Source: an uncultured Eggerthellaceae bacterium (GTDB taxonomy: Bacteria; Actinomycetota; Coriobacteriia; Coriobacteriales; Eggerthellaceae). From it: a stretch of 64,000 nucleotides of DNA. The notes under the pieces were generated by a model, which searched no databases, was not told the origin of the DNA, and saw nothing but the letters and a program-made list of their open reading frames with translations. The number at the start of each line of letters is the position of its first letter. The stretch's first letter is position 1. Made by a program: the position numbers and the translations under genes. The stretch covers positions 77,675-141,674 of the forward strand of contig CAJUSL010000001.1 in the NCBI GenBank assembly GCA_910589135.1, written 5' to 3'. Below, in pieces: positions 1 through 9,787 of this stretch.

Positions 1-995
1 AGGTTGGTGGATGCGTCAATGATGCGCGTGGCGGCCTGGCGTTCCAGCAGAAGCCGCTTGTTCTTCTTGCGCGACTGCACCATGAACACGACCATGACCA
101 GCGCGGCCGCAACCAGGACGCCGGCCACCAGGATCATGCCGGCCAGGTTGGCGTTGGCGACCATGCGGTTCGTGATGGACGCCGGGAACGAGCGCACCAG
201 CACCCAGTCGAACGATGCGAGCTTCATCATGTATGTGTTGCCCACGCCTTCGTCGGTGTGGTAGGTGAAGCTGGTGGACACGCCGTTGGCGATGTCGCGG
301 TCGACCTGCTCGACCGTCAGGCCGTCGAGCGACTCGTTGCTGAACACTTCGTTGATGAAGAGCGCGTCGCTGTCCTCGGGAAGCGCCTTCGCGATGATTT
401 CACCGTCAGGCTTGCAGAGATAGGTGGGCGTCTGCTCGCCCGAGAAGCTGGTGGTCATGAACTCGGTGAGCGTGCTTTCCTGATACGCGCTCACGATGAC
501 GCCGATGACGCTGTCGCCATGGCTGACCGGGGCGAAGAACGCGATGATGTTCTGGCCGTCGAAGATGGCGTTGTTTATAAAGCAGATGCCGCTTTCGCCC
601 TTCATGCCTTCGGTGAAGTAGTAGCGGTCGGTTGCGCTGCTGGTGCGGTTGTCGCGGTTGTACGCGGTGCCGTCGGGGGTGATGAAGAAGGAGTCGTCGA
701 ACTGCGTGAGGTTGAGGATGCTGACGGCCTCGCGCGGGTTTATCTGCGAGCTAGCCAGCGATTCCTCGTAGACGCTGGCGGCCATTTGAACGCTGCGCAG
801 CGAGCTGTCGAACAGGTCGTTCACGCGTCTGGCGGTCTGTCCCGTGGACGTTTCGAGGTACTCGCCGTTCTGCGAGATGATTCGGTTGCTGTTTACGTTC
901 ATGAACACCAGCAGGGCCACGACCACTGCAACCGTCGCCACGAAAATCGTGATGATGCGGTTGCGCAGCAGCCCCTGCTCTTCGTTCTTCTTCAT
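1..995 (-). CDS. membrane sensor protein with dCache-like domain, C-terminus cut by window edge
   Basis: The frame runs off the left edge; it starts at the ATG read from 995, so about 331 N-terminal residues are visible. A short cytoplasmic leader (MKKNEEQG) precedes a membrane segment near residues 13-33. An extracytoplasmic region of about 250 residues follows, then a second membrane segment near 285-305 and a basic stretch (QSRKKNKRLL) leading back into the cytoplasm. The outer region has the pattern of a double Cache ligand sensor: a long first helix, DDSFFITPDGTAYNRD, RYYFTEGM, IIAFFAPVSHGDSVIGVI and WVLVRSFPASI before the second membrane pass. The output domain lies outside the window. 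GGDEF or histidine kinase are the usual partners of this architecture, but neither is visible. Family placement is by pattern; no ligand can be named. Confidence 0.75.
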   Translation of the reverse strand, partial: MKKNEEQGLLRNRIITIFVATVAVVVALLVFMNVNSNRIISQNGEYLETSTGQTARRVNDLFDSSLRSVQMAASVYEESLASSQINPREAVSILNLTQFDDSFFITPDGTAYNRDNRTSSATDRYYFTEGMKGESGICFINNAIFDGQNIIAFFAPVSHGDSVIGVIVSAYQESTLTEFMTTSFSGEQTPTYLCKPDGEIIAKALPEDSDALFINEVFSNESLDGLTVEQVDRDIANGVSTSFTYHTDEGVGNTYMMKLASFDWVLVRSFPASITNRMVANANLAGMILVAGVLVAAALVMVVFMVQSRKKNKRLLLERQAATRIIDASTN

Positions 996-1238
996 GTGGT
1001 GTCCTATCCGGTCGTGTTCGTTGGCCGCGAGGGCCGGCGAAACGGCATGGTTCGATGCATGGTTCCTGTTGAGGAAATAATAATATAGATGGCGTTGTTT
1101 TCCCACGTCGTTGCCCTAATTGCGCGTCCGAAATCCGTTTCCAAGACGTTGCACGAGAGGGGCTGAACGCGGGGGCGTTACGCTAGAATTGTCCTATCGA
1201 GGCGAAAGCCGAAATCTGTCCGAATTAAGGAGACTCTG

Positions 1239-2453
1239 ATGAACGAGCAGGACAACATCAATCAACCCGCGGAAGGTACGGATGCCGTCGAGGACGGTGC
1301 GCAGAGCGCCGCCGAGGCCGCTCCTGCCGAGCAGGCCGCTGCCGACGTGGTAGCTGTCGAGCAGGTTGCTGTCGAAGCTGCGCCGACTGCGCAGAACGCC
1401 GCCGAGGCCGCTCCTGCCGAGCAGGCCGCTGTTTGCGAGCCCACGCAGGCCATGCCGGCCACCGAAGCGCCGCAGCAGGTGGCCCAGCCCGAGGGGCAGG
1501 CGCCGCAGCAGGCCCCTGTCGGCCAGGCGCCCACCCCAGCCGATGCCCCCTGCCGGACAGGTTCCCATGCAGGCATCCCCGTGCAGAACATGGCAGGCGC
1601 CCCGGCGCCGGTCGCTCAACCCAGCCCCACAGGCGCGCTCGTCTGCGGCATTCTGGCCATCGTGTTCTGCTGGCTTCCTCTTGTCGGCATCGTGCTTGGC
1701 ATCGTGGCCATCGTGCTGGCCGGGAAGTACTTCAAGGCGGGCGGCACGCTGAGCCAGGGCAAGGCCGGCCGCATCTGCGGCATCGTGGGCCTGGTGCTTT
1801 CTGTCGTCATGGCCGTGATTAGCGTCATCATGATGTTCACCATGCTCGCCGTGCTTGACGACTACGACACCAGTAACCAGTACACCAGCTCCACCACGAC
1901 GCCCTTGTCGGGCTCGTTTGCTTCCCCGGACGCCCTTTCCGAGCGCCTTGACGACGAGCTGTACGACGTGGTCGACCCCGAGCTCGACAAGATCAAGAAC
2001 GCCGACGCCGCTATGGTGCAGGCCATCGCTGCCATCATCCAGGAGTCTCTCGATGACGACCTTGCTTCAGAGAACGTTTCCTTTGCAGACTTGGGAATCG
2101 ACTCGACCGAGCTGGCAAAGGCCATGATCCAAGGCTTTGACTACGAGTACGACTTCACCGACATCGACGGCGACGAAGGCGAGGCATGGTACACGGTTAC
2201 CTGCAAGGACGCCTATTCCGTCTCAAGCGAGTTCCAGACGCAGGTGTCCGAGCTGCTTTTGGGCGACACCAGCCAGCACACCTCGATGGAGGCCATCTAC
2301 GCCGCCATCGGGCAGGCCCTGATGGCGGCTGTCAACGAGACGCCTGCGTCTTCTGACGAGATGTTCGCCGTGGACCTCACGAAGGTGGGCGACAAGTGGG
2401 TGATCGACCAGGAAAGCTGGGACGACGAGATGGACTACCTCTTCGGGTTCTAG
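1239..2453 (+). CDS. DUF4190-like membrane protein with Ala/Pro/Gln-rich N-terminus
   Basis: The start is fixed by TTAAGGAG about nine bases before the ATG. Residues 1 to about 128 are low-complexity, rich in Ala, Pro, Glu and Gln, and partly made of a duplicated 30-codon unit. Two membrane segments follow (ALVCGILAIVFCWLPLVGIV and ICGIVGLVLSVVMAVISVIM), joined by a short loop with AGKYFKAGGTLSQGKAGRI; this is the usual look of the DUF4190 family. The C-terminal 200 residues are acidic and probably lie outside the membrane: several Asp/Glu-rich helices and a compact C-terminal part ending DEMDYLFGF. No catalytic motif is visible. It stands alone, with an intrinsic terminator just downstream. 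A role in the envelope or stress is possible but not shown. Confidence 0.75.
   Translation: MNEQDNINQPAEGTDAVEDGAQSAAEAAPAEQAAADVVAVEQVAVEAAPTAQNAAEAAPAEQAAVCEPTQAMPATEAPQQVAQPEGQAPQQAPVGQAPTPADAPCRTGSHAGIPVQNMAGAPAPVAQPSPTGALVCGILAIVFCWLPLVGIVLGIVAIVLAGKYFKAGGTLSQGKAGRICGIVGLVLSVVMAVISVIMMFTMLAVLDDYDTSNQYTSSTTTPLSGSFASPDALSERLDDELYDVVDPELDKIKNADAAMVQAIAAIIQESLDDDLASENVSFADLGIDSTELAKAMIQGFDYEYDFTDIDGDEGEAWYTVTCKDAYSVSSEFQTQVSELLLGDTSQHTSMEAIYAAIGQALMAAVNETPASSDEMFAVDLTKVGDKWVIDQESWDDEMDYLFGF
1298..1431 (+). repeat. 90-bp-period internal duplication in the DUF4190-like gene
   Basis: Bases 1298-1341 recur at 1388-1431 with one mismatch (g versus a), a spacing of 90 bp or 30 codons. Each copy encodes AAEAAPAEQAA. 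This shows recent unit duplication in the disordered N-terminus and suggests length polymorphism between strains. Confidence 0.85.
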
Positions 2454-2486
2454 TTGCTGCACGCGTTTCGCGCGGAACATGCAGAA

Positions 2487-2514
2487 GGGCGCTGCCGGTG
2501 CAGCGCCCTTTTTG
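2487..2514 (+). terminator. intrinsic terminator
   Basis: A perfect 9-bp stem GGGCGCTGC / GCAGCGCCC with loop CGGT is followed by TTTTTGTT. It lies 33 bases after the stop of the DUF4190-like gene and between convergent genes. Confidence 0.9.
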
Positions 2515-2602
2515 TTGCCTGCGTGTGAAGGTGGGGGGTGCGCCTGGCTTGCCTTGGTGCGGCGACGTGCTTGCCTGCGCCTGACGCCTAGCCCGTCTGT
2601 GC

Positions 2603-3424
2603 CTATTCCGCCTTGGGCCAGTCCTTGATGTTGACCATGCCGAAGACGTCGGCAAGCACCTGGTCGACGTCTTCGGGGTTGGCGAGCTCGACGATTTCCT
2701 TCGTGCCGTTGACGCGCTTGGTCAACACGCCGTCCTTCAGGCCGTAATAGCCGCCCTCGGTGCGCAGGTTCACGATCTCGTGGTCGCGGAAGAGCGTGCC
2801 GGGCGCCGAGAACACCTGGTTCAGCGAGTCGAAGTCGAGCTCTTCCACCTTCGCCGTGCACAGGGCCAGCTCGGTCTGCCTGCGCTCGGGCAGGTGGTCG
2901 TCGTAGAGGTCTTTCGTAGACTGGGTGACGCGGTCGACGTGCCACCAGGCGTCGTCGTGGCGGTGGGAGATGTAGGTCTCTCCGTTGATGTTTTGCTCGG
3001 TCGCGTGCGCCAGAAGCAGGGTGCCGGACGGCATGGGGCCGCCGAATCCGACATCGGCCGAGGCCGGTCCTTCCTCGAGGTTCACGATCATGCCGCGGTG
3101 GTTGATGGGCATCAGGCTGTCGCGTCCGCGAACGGCGCGGCAGAGGACCGGGCGCACGTCGAAGCCGATGCTTTGCAGCAGCGCCTCGAAGAGCTTGTTC
3201 AGCTCGAAGCAGTAGCCGCCGAACCGCTCGACGACGATCTTCTGGTAGATGTCGTCGACGTCGAGGGAGGGTAGCGTGCCGCCTCGATGCAGCGTCACGG
3301 TTTCGAACGGGATGGTGCTCTGGTTCAGGTAGATGAGGCTGTCGAGGGTTTCGCGGTTGGCGCGGGGGGAGCCGTCGTACCCGAGGCGTTCGAGGTAGGC
3401 CTGGACCTGTTGGTCGTTGAGCAT
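2603..3424 (-). CDS. nat: arylamine N-acetyltransferase
   Basis: This 273-residue enzyme transfers acetyl from acetyl-CoA to arylamines and hydrazines in the cytoplasm. The catalytic triad is visible and spaced as in the family: Cys72 in RFGGYCFELN, His109 in PINHRGMIVN and Asp124 in ASADVGFGG. The length matches bacterial NATs. The frame stays open further upstream, but the ATG at 3424 is preceded by AGGAG six bases away and gives the family N-terminus (MLNDQQVQAYLERLGYDG), so it is the better start. It is transcribed towards the DUF4190-like gene and is not in an operon. The physiological substrate is unknown; gut actinobacterial NATs can modify aromatic drugs. Confidence 0.93.
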   Translation of the reverse strand: MLNDQQVQAYLERLGYDGSPRANRETLDSLIYLNQSTIPFETVTLHRGGTLPSLDVDDIYQKIVVERFGGYCFELNKLFEALLQSIGFDVRPVLCRAVRGRDSLMPINHRGMIVNLEEGPASADVGFGGPMPSGTLLLAHATEQNINGETYISHRHDDAWWHVDRVTQSTKDLYDDHLPERRQTELALCTAKVEELDFDSLNQVFSAPGTLFRDHEIVNLRTEGGYYGLKDGVLTKRVNGTKEIVELANPEDVDQVLADVFGMVNIKDWPKAE

Positions 3425-3544
3425 CTCGTCTCCTGTCGTTCGCTGCTTGGCAGCGTTCCATGATACATGCAATGCGCGCGGGCGGGGACGGAGGGCGTGT
3501 CGCTGCCCACACAAGCTACCGTCCAACGCCACGCCAAAGCGCCC

Positions 3545-3761
3545 AATGCCAAAAATTCGGCCTCCGATGGACAAAAATTGCGGAAATCGGTGATTTTCGG
3601 AGTGTTAGCCATGAAAAAACGCTGTTGCAAAACAGACGGCTGCAAGAAGTCCCAGGTAGAGGCGTTGCGGGCCGTGAGGGCCATATGGAGGTCGACCGCA
3701 GATGCTTCCAAAAGCACCGATTTCCGCAATTTTTGTCCACAACGGCGCAAGAAAATGGCAT
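3545..3761. repeat. inverted pair of a dispersed intergenic repeat (REPIN-like)
   Basis: Bases 3568-3592 and 3715-3739 are perfect 25-bp inverted copies (outer part TGGACAAAAATTGCGG), separated by 122 bp. Similarity extends outward to ATGCC / TGGCAT at 3546 and 3761. Single relatives lie at 30153-30193 and 63710-63747. The rest of the 3425-3895 gap holds no convincing gene; short open frames here lack ribosome sites and run through the repeats. Confidence 0.8.
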
Positions 3762-3882
3762 CGAACGCAACCGAACGCAGAAACCTGCGACGACGCCCGT
3801 CGTCCCGCCGTGTTCGACCCTTTCCTGGGTAGCCAACTGGTGACAGATGCGGCCCGTAGGCGTTTCGTCTACAGGCCGTATG

Positions 3883-3888
3883 TATACT
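3883..3888 (+). promoter_or_regulatory. candidate -10 of a leaderless glgBC promoter
   Basis: TATACT ends seven bases before the glgB ATG at 3896, and there is no Shine-Dalgarno sequence. This is the geometry expected if transcription starts at or next to the A of the ATG. No good -35 is visible. Four other genes in this window show the same arrangement. Confidence 0.45.
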
Positions 3889-3895
3889 GTCATCA

Positions 3896-6800
3896 ATGGA
3901 CTCGGTTTCGAAATACGTCAAGGAACCCGACCTCTATCTGTTCGACAGGGGCGACGCGCAGCGCGCTTATTACACTTTCGGCTGCCACAAGCTGCCGGAT
4001 GCCGGCCCCGACGCATACCTGTTCGTTGTGTGGGCGCCTCATGCGAAAAGCGTCTCGCTGGTCGGCGAATTCAACGACTGGAATGCTGACGTCAACCCCA
4101 TGCGCCTGGTGCATCCTGGCGTGTGGGCGTGCGTGGCCAGCGGGCTGCGCAACGGCGACGTGTACAAATACCACATCGTGGGGCCCGACGGAAAGGGCCG
4201 CCTTAAGGCCGACCCCTTCGCCTTCCACGCCGAAAACGGGCTGAGCACGGCGTCGAAGGTGTGGAGCCTGGAAGCCTACGACTGGCACGACGGCGACTAC
4301 ATGGAGGCTCGCCGGGCGCGCAATGCGCAGCGCGAGCCCATCTCTATATATGAGATGCATCTGGGGTCGTGGCGCATTCCTCCCATGCCAGACGGCCAGC
4401 TGCCCGAGCAGGTCAACTTCGAGGACCGGCCGCTTCCCAACTATCGCACGGTGGCCGACCAGCTTGCCGAGTACTGCGTGAAGATGGGCTACACGCATGT
4501 CGAACCCATGCCTCTCACGGAGTTCCCGTTCCCCAATTCGTGGGGCTATCAAACCACCGGGTACTACGCCATCACGTCGCGCTACGGCACGCCCGAGGAC
4601 TTCATGTACTTCGTCGACACCATGCACGCGCACGGCATCGGCGTGATCATGGACTGGGTGCCTGCGCACTTCCCGCGCGACGGGTTTGCGCTTGCTGCTT
4701 TCGACGGCGCCCCGCTGTACGAGTACGCCGACCCGCGCAAGGGCGAGCACGCCGAATGGGGCACGCTGGTGTTCGACTATGGGCGGCCGCAGGTGGTCAG
4801 CTTCCTGGTGTCGGCCGCCATGCAGCTGTTCGACGTCTACCACATCGACGGGCTGCGCGTGGACGCGGTCAGCTCCATGCTGTACCTGGATTACGGGCGC
4901 GACGAATGGGTGCCCAACAAGGACGGCGGCAACATCAACCTCGAGGCGGTTGCGTTCCTGCAGAAGCTGAACTCGACCGTGCTGGAGGCATATCCCGGCG
5001 CCATCATGGTGGCCGAGGAGTCCACGGCGTTTCCCATGGTCACGCTGCCGCCGTATATGGGCGGTTTGGGCTTCACGTTCAAGTGGAACATGGGATTCAT
5101 GCATGACACGCTGGACTATGCGCAGACCGACCCGCTGTTCCGCGCCGGCAGCCACGACAAGCTCACGTTTTCCATGGACTACGCCTATAGCGAGGCGTTC
5201 GTGCTGGAATACTCGCACGACGAGGTCGTCTATGGCAAGAAGTCCATGGTCGACAAGATGTTCGGCGAATACGGGCAGAAGTTCGCCACGCTGCGCACGC
5301 TGATGGGCTATCAGTTTGCGCACCCTGGAAAAAAGCTTACCTTCATGGGGTCGGAATTCGCCCAGTTCGACGAGTGGAACTTCAAGGAGGAGCTGGGCTG
5401 GAACCTGATGCGCTTCGATGCGCATGCCCAGATGCAGCGATTCTCGGCCGAGCTCAACGCGTTCTATCGGAGGCACGCGTCGTTGTGGCTGAACGACATG
5501 GAGCCGCAGGGGTTCCAGTGGGCGAACCGCAACAACCGCGACCAGAACACGATCGCCTTCCTGCGCGTGGCCATGCCCGAGGCGGCCGACGCCGACCAGC
5601 TGGAAGGCCGAGAGATGTGCGACGTGCTGTGCTGCTGCAACTTCTCGCCCAACCCGGTGCGAGGGCTAGTGGTGGGGCTGCCGCACGAGGGCACGCTGGT
5701 CGAGGCGTTCAACAGCGACGAGATCCGTTTCGGCGGCTCGGGGCTTCACAACCGCACGGCCATCACCACCGAGCGCGGCTCGTTCGAGGGCCAGCCGTTC
5801 CATGCGCGGGTGAACGTTCCGCCGCTCAGCGTGGTGTATTTCGAGTGCGTCAGGGAAAGAAAGGGAGTCTGGCAGATGAACGACCACGAGGAATGCGTCG
5901 CCATGATCCTGGCGGGCGGCCAGGGAAGCCGCCTTGGCGTGTTGACTCGCTATCGCGCGAAGCCGGCCGTGCCCTACGGCGGCAAGTACCGGATCATCGA
6001 CTTCACGCTTTCGAACTGCGCGAACTCCGGCATCGGGGTGGTGGGCGTGCTCACCCAGTACGAGCCGTTCGTGCTGAACAGTTACATCGGTACGGGCGCG
6101 CCGTGGGATTTGGACTCGCCGTCGGGCGGCGTGTTCGTGCTGTCTCCCTACACGCGCGTGGGCGACGTGGGCAGCTGGTACGCCGGCACCGCCGATGCCA
6201 TCTACCAGAACACCAATTTCATCGACCGGTTCACGCCCGACTATGTGGTGGTGCTGTCGGGCGACCACATTTACAAGATGGACTACAGCCGCATGGTCGC
6301 TTTCCACAAGAGTCACGGCGCCGACGTCACCATTGCGGCCATGCCGGTGCCAATCGAGGAGGCCAGCCGTTTCGGCATCCTTGCCGCCGACGAGAACGAC
6401 CAGGTCACCGACTTCGTCGAGAAGCCGGCGAACCCGCCCAGCAACCTGGCGTCCATGGGCGTCTACGTATTCAGCTGGGAGAAGGCGCGCCGCTACCTGA
6501 TGCTCGACGCCGACGACCCGCAGAGCAGCCACGATTTCGGCAAGGACGTCATTCCGGCAATGTTGGGTGCCGGCGAGAAGCTGGTCGCCTACCCGTTCGA
6601 AGGGTACTGGCGCGACGTGGGCACGGTGGAGAGCCTGTGGGAGGCCAACATGGACCTGCTTAAGGAGGACCCTCCGCTGAACCTGGGCGACAATTCCTGG
6701 AAGATCTATTCGCGCAACCCGTTCATGCCGGCGGCGCTGGTGGGCGAGGAAAGCGTGTTGGACACATGCCTCGTTCCCGAAGGGTGCGAGCTTGACGGCG

Positions 6801-7093
6801 AGGTCGAGCACAGCATCCTGTTCCAAGGCGTGCAGGTGGATGCGGGCGCGAAGGTGAAGGACAGCATCGTCATGCTCAGCTCGCGCATCGAGCCAGGCGC
6901 CGTGGTGCAGCGCGCCATTCTGTCCGAAGACGTGGTCGTGGGCGCCGGCGCGACGGTCGGTGGCGACGGCGAGCTGTGCGTTGTGGGAGCCAACGCGACG
7001 ATCATGGACGGCGCGCGGGTGCTGCCTGGCCAGATGGTCGAGCCGGGCGCAATCGTGGAGGCGTCGCCCGCGGAGGAGGCGCAGGATGAATAA
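3896..7093 (+). CDS. glgB-glgC: fused 1,4-alpha-glucan branching enzyme and glucose-1-phosphate adenylyltransferase (GlgB-GlgC)
   Basis: One uninterrupted frame of 1065 residues encodes two glycogen enzymes that are normally separate. Residues 1-660 are a complete GlgB: CBM48 ([18 protein letters not shown]), then a GH13 barrel with nucleophile Asp323 ([10 protein letters not shown]), acid/base Glu at 374-375 ([10 protein letters not shown]) and Asp442 (YSHDEVV). Residues 661-1065 are a complete Glg[47 protein letters not shown], and a C-terminal left-handed beta-helix. The join is only about 11 residues (VRERKGVWQ). A good ribosome site and ATG at the GlgC boundary suggest that GlgC may also be made alone. 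GlgC makes ADP-glucose for GlgA, and GlgB adds alpha-1,6 branches. The gene heads the glgBC-D-A operon and overlaps glgD by 8 bases. A TGG codon in the linker is one base from a stop, so a recent stop loss or a base error is possible. Confidence 0.93.
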   Translation: MDSVSKYVKEPDLYLFDRGDAQRAYYTFGCHKLPDAGPDAYLFVVWAPHAKSVSLVGEFNDWNADVNPMRLVHPGVWACVASGLRNGDVYKYHIVGPDGKGRLKADPFAFHAENGLSTASKVWSLEAYDWHDGDYMEARRARNAQREPISIYEMHLGSWRIPPMPDGQLPEQVNFEDRPLPNYRTVADQLAEYCVKMGYTHVEPMPLTEFPFPNSWGYQTTGYYAITSRYGTPEDFMYFVDTMHAHGIGVIMDWVPAHFPRDGFALAAFDGAPLYEYADPRKGEHAEWGTLVFDYGRPQVVSFLVSAAMQLFDVYHIDGLRVDAVSSMLYLDYGRDEWVPNKDGGNINLEAVAFLQKLNSTVLEAYPGAIMVAEESTAFPMVTLPPYMGGLGFTFKWNMGFMHDTLDYAQTDPLFRAGSHDKLTFSMDYAYSEAFVLEYSHDEVVYGKKSMVDKMFGEYGQKFATLRTLMGYQFAHPGKKLTFMGSEFAQFDEWNFKEELGWNLMRFDAHAQMQRFSAELNAFYRRHASLWLNDMEPQGFQWANRNNRDQNTIAFLRVAMPEAADADQLEGREMCDVLCCCNFSPNPVRGLVVGLPHEGTLVEAFNSDEIRFGGSGLHNRTAITTERGSFEGQPFHARVNVPPLSVVYFECVRERKGVWQMNDHEECVAMILAGGQGSRLGVLTRYRAKPAVPYGGKYRIIDFTLSNCANSGIGVVGVLTQYEPFVLNSYIGTGAPWDLDSPSGGVFVLSPYTRVGDVGSWYAGTADAIYQNTNFIDRFTPDYVVVLSGDHIYKMDYSRMVAFHKSHGADVTIAAMPVPIEEASRFGILAADENDQVTDFVEKPANPPSNLASMGVYVFSWEKARRYLMLDADDPQSSHDFGKDVIPAMLGAGEKLVAYPFEGYWRDVGTVESLWEANMDLLKEDPPLNLGDNSWKIYSRNPFMPAALVGEESVLDTCLVPEGCELDGEVEHSILFQGVQVDAGAKVKDSIVMLSSRIEPGAVVQRAILSEDVVVGAGATVGGDGELCVVGANATIMDGARVLPGQMVEPGAIVEASPAEEAQDE
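5863..5878 (+). other. internal ribosome site and ATG for separate GlgC synthesis
   Basis: GGGAG at 5863-5867 stands eight bases before an in-frame ATG at 5876, which begins a normal GlgC N-terminus ([19 protein letters not shown]). The signal looks like a former gene boundary and would allow a free 405-residue GlgC beside the fusion. Confidence 0.55.
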
Positions 7094-8219
7094 CGCGTTC
7101 GCAATCGTCTACGCCAAGCAGGGGTCGCAGCAGCTTCGCAACCTCATCGAGTTGCGTTCCACGGCGGCGCTGCCGATTGGCGGCCGCTATCGCATGATCG
7201 ACGTGCTGCTTTCCAACATCTCCAACAGCGGCATCCATTCGGTGGGGCTTATCACGCAGCGCAACTACAAGTCGCTGATCGAGCACATCGGGTCGGGCAA
7301 GGAGTGGAACCTTTCCAAGAAGATCGGGGGCCTGCGGCTGCTTCCGCCCTACGATCTGGCGTGCGGCACGGAGATGTACCACGGGCTGCCCGACGCCATT
7401 CTGAGCAAGCGCGACTTCGTGGAGAACCAGCGCTGGCGCTATTGCCTGCTGATGGGCACCGACCAGGTGTACAGTCAGGACTTCAACGCGATGATGGACC
7501 ACCATGTGGCCACGGGCGCCGACGTGACGGTGATGTACTCGCGCGACAAGAGCCTGATGAACGACGACACCGACGAGGTTTCGTACTTCGAGATGGACGG
7601 CGACATCGTGCGAAACCTGCTCACCAGTCCCACGGGCAAGGACAACTGCTACGCCAACCTGCGCGTCTGCATCATGGACAAGGAGCTGCTGATGCGCATG
7701 GTGGAGGACGTGTGCGCCGAGGGACGCTACGGGTTCGACCAGGACCTGCTGAAGATGGCCATCCGCGACTACAAGGTGGTGGGGCTCGAGCACAAGGGTT
7801 ACGTCGGGCGCGTCACGTCGGTGAAGTCGTACTTCGACCTGAACCAGGACATGCTGGACAAGAGCGTGCGCTACGACCTGTTCAACCCCGCATTCCCCGT
7901 GTACACCAAGACGATGGACGCGCCGCCCACGCGCTTCGGGCGCGGGTGCGACGTGGAGCACAGCCTGTTCGGGAACGGCTGCGACATTCAAGGGCACGTG
8001 CGCAACAGCATCGTGTTCCGCGGCGTGAAGATCGCGCAGACGGCGCACGTCGAGAACTGCATCATCATGCAGAACTCGCGCATCGAGCCGGGCGCCAAGC
8101 TGAGCAACATGATCATCGACAAGAACGTGGTGGTAAAGGCGGGCGTGCGGTGCATCGCGGTGCCGTACGACCCGAAGGTCATCCGCAAGGGTGCCGTGGT
8201 CGAAGGGTCGATGGCATGA
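7086..8219 (+). CDS. glgD: glucose-1-phosphate adenylyltransferase regulatory subunit GlgD
   Basis: This 377-residue homologue of GlgC acts as the non-catalytic partner that tunes ADP-glucose pyrophosphorylase. It keeps the fold ([32 protein letters not shown] and C-terminal beta-helix repeats such as [11 protein letters not shown] and [10 protein letters not shown]). The N-terminal nucleotide loop of GlgC is replaced by [15 protein letters not shown], and the lysine-bearing KPAVP becomes TAALP; loss of these residues is typical of GlgD. The ATG lies inside the end of the fused glgC (8-base overlap) and follows GGAGGAG by seven bases, so translation is probably coupled. The gene ends in an ATGA overlap with glgA. 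Confidence 0.93.
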   Translation: MNNAFAIVYAKQGSQQLRNLIELRSTAALPIGGRYRMIDVLLSNISNSGIHSVGLITQRNYKSLIEHIGSGKEWNLSKKIGGLRLLPPYDLACGTEMYHGLPDAILSKRDFVENQRWRYCLLMGTDQVYSQDFNAMMDHHVATGADVTVMYSRDKSLMNDDTDEVSYFEMDGDIVRNLLTSPTGKDNCYANLRVCIMDKELLMRMVEDVCAEGRYGFDQDLLKMAIRDYKVVGLEHKGYVGRVTSVKSYFDLNQDMLDKSVRYDLFNPAFPVYTKTMDAPPTRFGRGCDVEHSLFGNGCDIQGHVRNSIVFRGVKIAQTAHVENCIIMQNSRIEPGAKLSNMIIDKNVVVKAGVRCIAVPYDPKVIRKGAVVEGSMA

Positions 8220-9763
8220 CGGCGCGCAAGCGTGCGAAGGGTGCCGGCCAGGGTGCGGCCGGTGCCGGTGGCAAGAGCGGCGCGCGTGCGAAGGGCGCGG
8301 ACAGGCAGGCAGCAAAGCGGGCAGCCGCCTTCGCCGGCGTGCCGCCCGTTCTCATCGTTGCCGCCGAGGCCGCACCGCTTGCCAAGACCGGCGGCCTGGC
8401 CGATGTCGTGGGGGCGCTTCCCAAGTATCTGAAGCGGCTGGGGGTGGACGCGCGCATCATCATGCCGTTCCATCGCGCCATCAAGGACCGCTATGCAAGC
8501 CAGGCGATGCATCTATTCGACTATCTGGCGGGCGATCAGTGGGAGAGCCGGTTCGTCGGCATCGACAAGCTCGAGCTGGACGGCACCGTGTACTACTTCG
8601 TGGACAACGAGCACTACTTCGGCGGGCCCATCTACACCGGCAACAACTTCGAGGGGCAGCAGTACGCCTTCTTCACGCAGGCGGTGTGCGACGTCATTCC
8701 CAACCTCGACTTCCAGCCGGGCATCGTGCACTGCAACGACTGGCACACGGCCATGGTGCCGTTCAAGCTGAAGGCGCGTGCCGCGCGCATGGGCACGACG
8801 CCGCCCGCGACGCTGCTCACCATCCACAACCTGGCGTTCCAGGGCACTTTCGGCGACGACTTGCAGGCCATCGCCATCGGGGCGGACGAGCGCGCGTATG
8901 CCTGCGACTTGGGGTGCTGGAACATGATGAAGGCCGGCATCGACACGGCCGACCGCGTGAACACCGTCAGCCCCACGTACGCCGCCGAGATCACCACGCA
9001 CGAGTTCGGCGAGGGGCTGGAATACGACCTGCGCTCGGTGCGCGACAGGGGGCGGCTCTCTGGCATCCTGAACGGCATCGACACCGATACGTGGAACCCG
9101 GCGACCGATGGCTGCCTTGAGCAGACGTACTCGCTGGACGACCTGGCGGGCAAGGCTGCCTGCAAGCGCGCGCTGTTGGAGGAGCTGGGTCTCGAGCCCG
9201 ACATGGACGCGCCGCTTATCGCCATGGTCGGCCGCCTTACGCCGCAGAAGGGCATCGGCATTGCGGCGCATGTCATCGGCACGTTGGTGCACGAGGGCGC
9301 CATGTTCGTGGTGCTGGGGTCGGGCGACTCCGACCTTGAGTGGCAGATGCGCGAGGCCGAGAACCGCTACAAGGGACGCGTGTGTTCCTACATCGGCTAC
9401 AACGGCGACCTGTCGCACCGTATCTACGCGGCGTCCGATTTCTTTCTGATGCCGTCGGCGTTCGAACCGTGCGGCATATCGCAGATGATCGCCATGCGCT
9501 ATGGAAGCCTGCCCATCGTGCACGAGACAGGCGGCCTGAAAGACACCGTGCAGTCGTTCAACGAGTTCACGGGCGAGGGGTGCGGCTTCTCGTTCTCGCG
9601 GTTCGATGGCGACGACGCCGTAGATGCCTGCCGGAAGGCACTTGCCGTTTTCGGCGACGACGCCGTGGTGCGGCAGCTTGTGCGCAATGCCATGACGCGC
9701 GATTTCAGCTTCGACCGCTGCGCCCGTTCCTACGCCGAGCTGTATCGGTCGATGGTTCCCTAG
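8216..9763 (+). CDS. glgA: glycogen synthase
   Basis: This GT5 glycosyltransferase (515 residues) adds glucose from ADP-glucose to alpha-1,4-glucan ends. Hallmarks are KTGGLADVVGALP with Lys57, the HCNDWHTAMVPFKLKA region, VGRLTPQKGIGIAAHVIG and the C-terminal FEPCGISQMIAMRYGSLPIV loop that carries the catalytic Glu. The start overlaps the glgD stop as ATGA. The first 40 or so residues are an Ala/Gly/Lys/Arg-rich extension (RKRAKGAGQGAAG) not normally found in GlgA. It may be a flexible basic tail, or the true start may lie later, but no better start with a ribosome site is seen. It is the last gene of the glycogen synthesis operon and ends 24 bases from the convergent MFS gene. Confidence 0.93.
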   Translation: MTARKRAKGAGQGAAGAGGKSGARAKGADRQAAKRAAAFAGVPPVLIVAAEAAPLAKTGGLADVVGALPKYLKRLGVDARIIMPFHRAIKDRYASQAMHLFDYLAGDQWESRFVGIDKLELDGTVYYFVDNEHYFGGPIYTGNNFEGQQYAFFTQAVCDVIPNLDFQPGIVHCNDWHTAMVPFKLKARAARMGTTPPATLLTIHNLAFQGTFGDDLQAIAIGADERAYACDLGCWNMMKAGIDTADRVNTVSPTYAAEITTHEFGEGLEYDLRSVRDRGRLSGILNGIDTDTWNPATDGCLEQTYSLDDLAGKAACKRALLEELGLEPDMDAPLIAMVGRLTPQKGIGIAAHVIGTLVHEGAMFVVLGSGDSDLEWQMREAENRYKGRVCSYIGYNGDLSHRIYAASDFFLMPSAFEPCGISQMIAMRYGSLPIVHETGGLKDTVQSFNEFTGEGCGFSFSRFDGDDAVDACRKALAVFGDDAVVRQLVRNAMTRDFSFDRCARSYAELYRSMVP

Positions 9764-9787
9764 CGCTGGCTTACTGGCGGCGAAGCC

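Noticed and set aside
3460..3843. Several overlapping small frames in the gap before glgB
   Set aside because: They run through an inverted repeat, lack ribosome sites and have no recognisable protein features.
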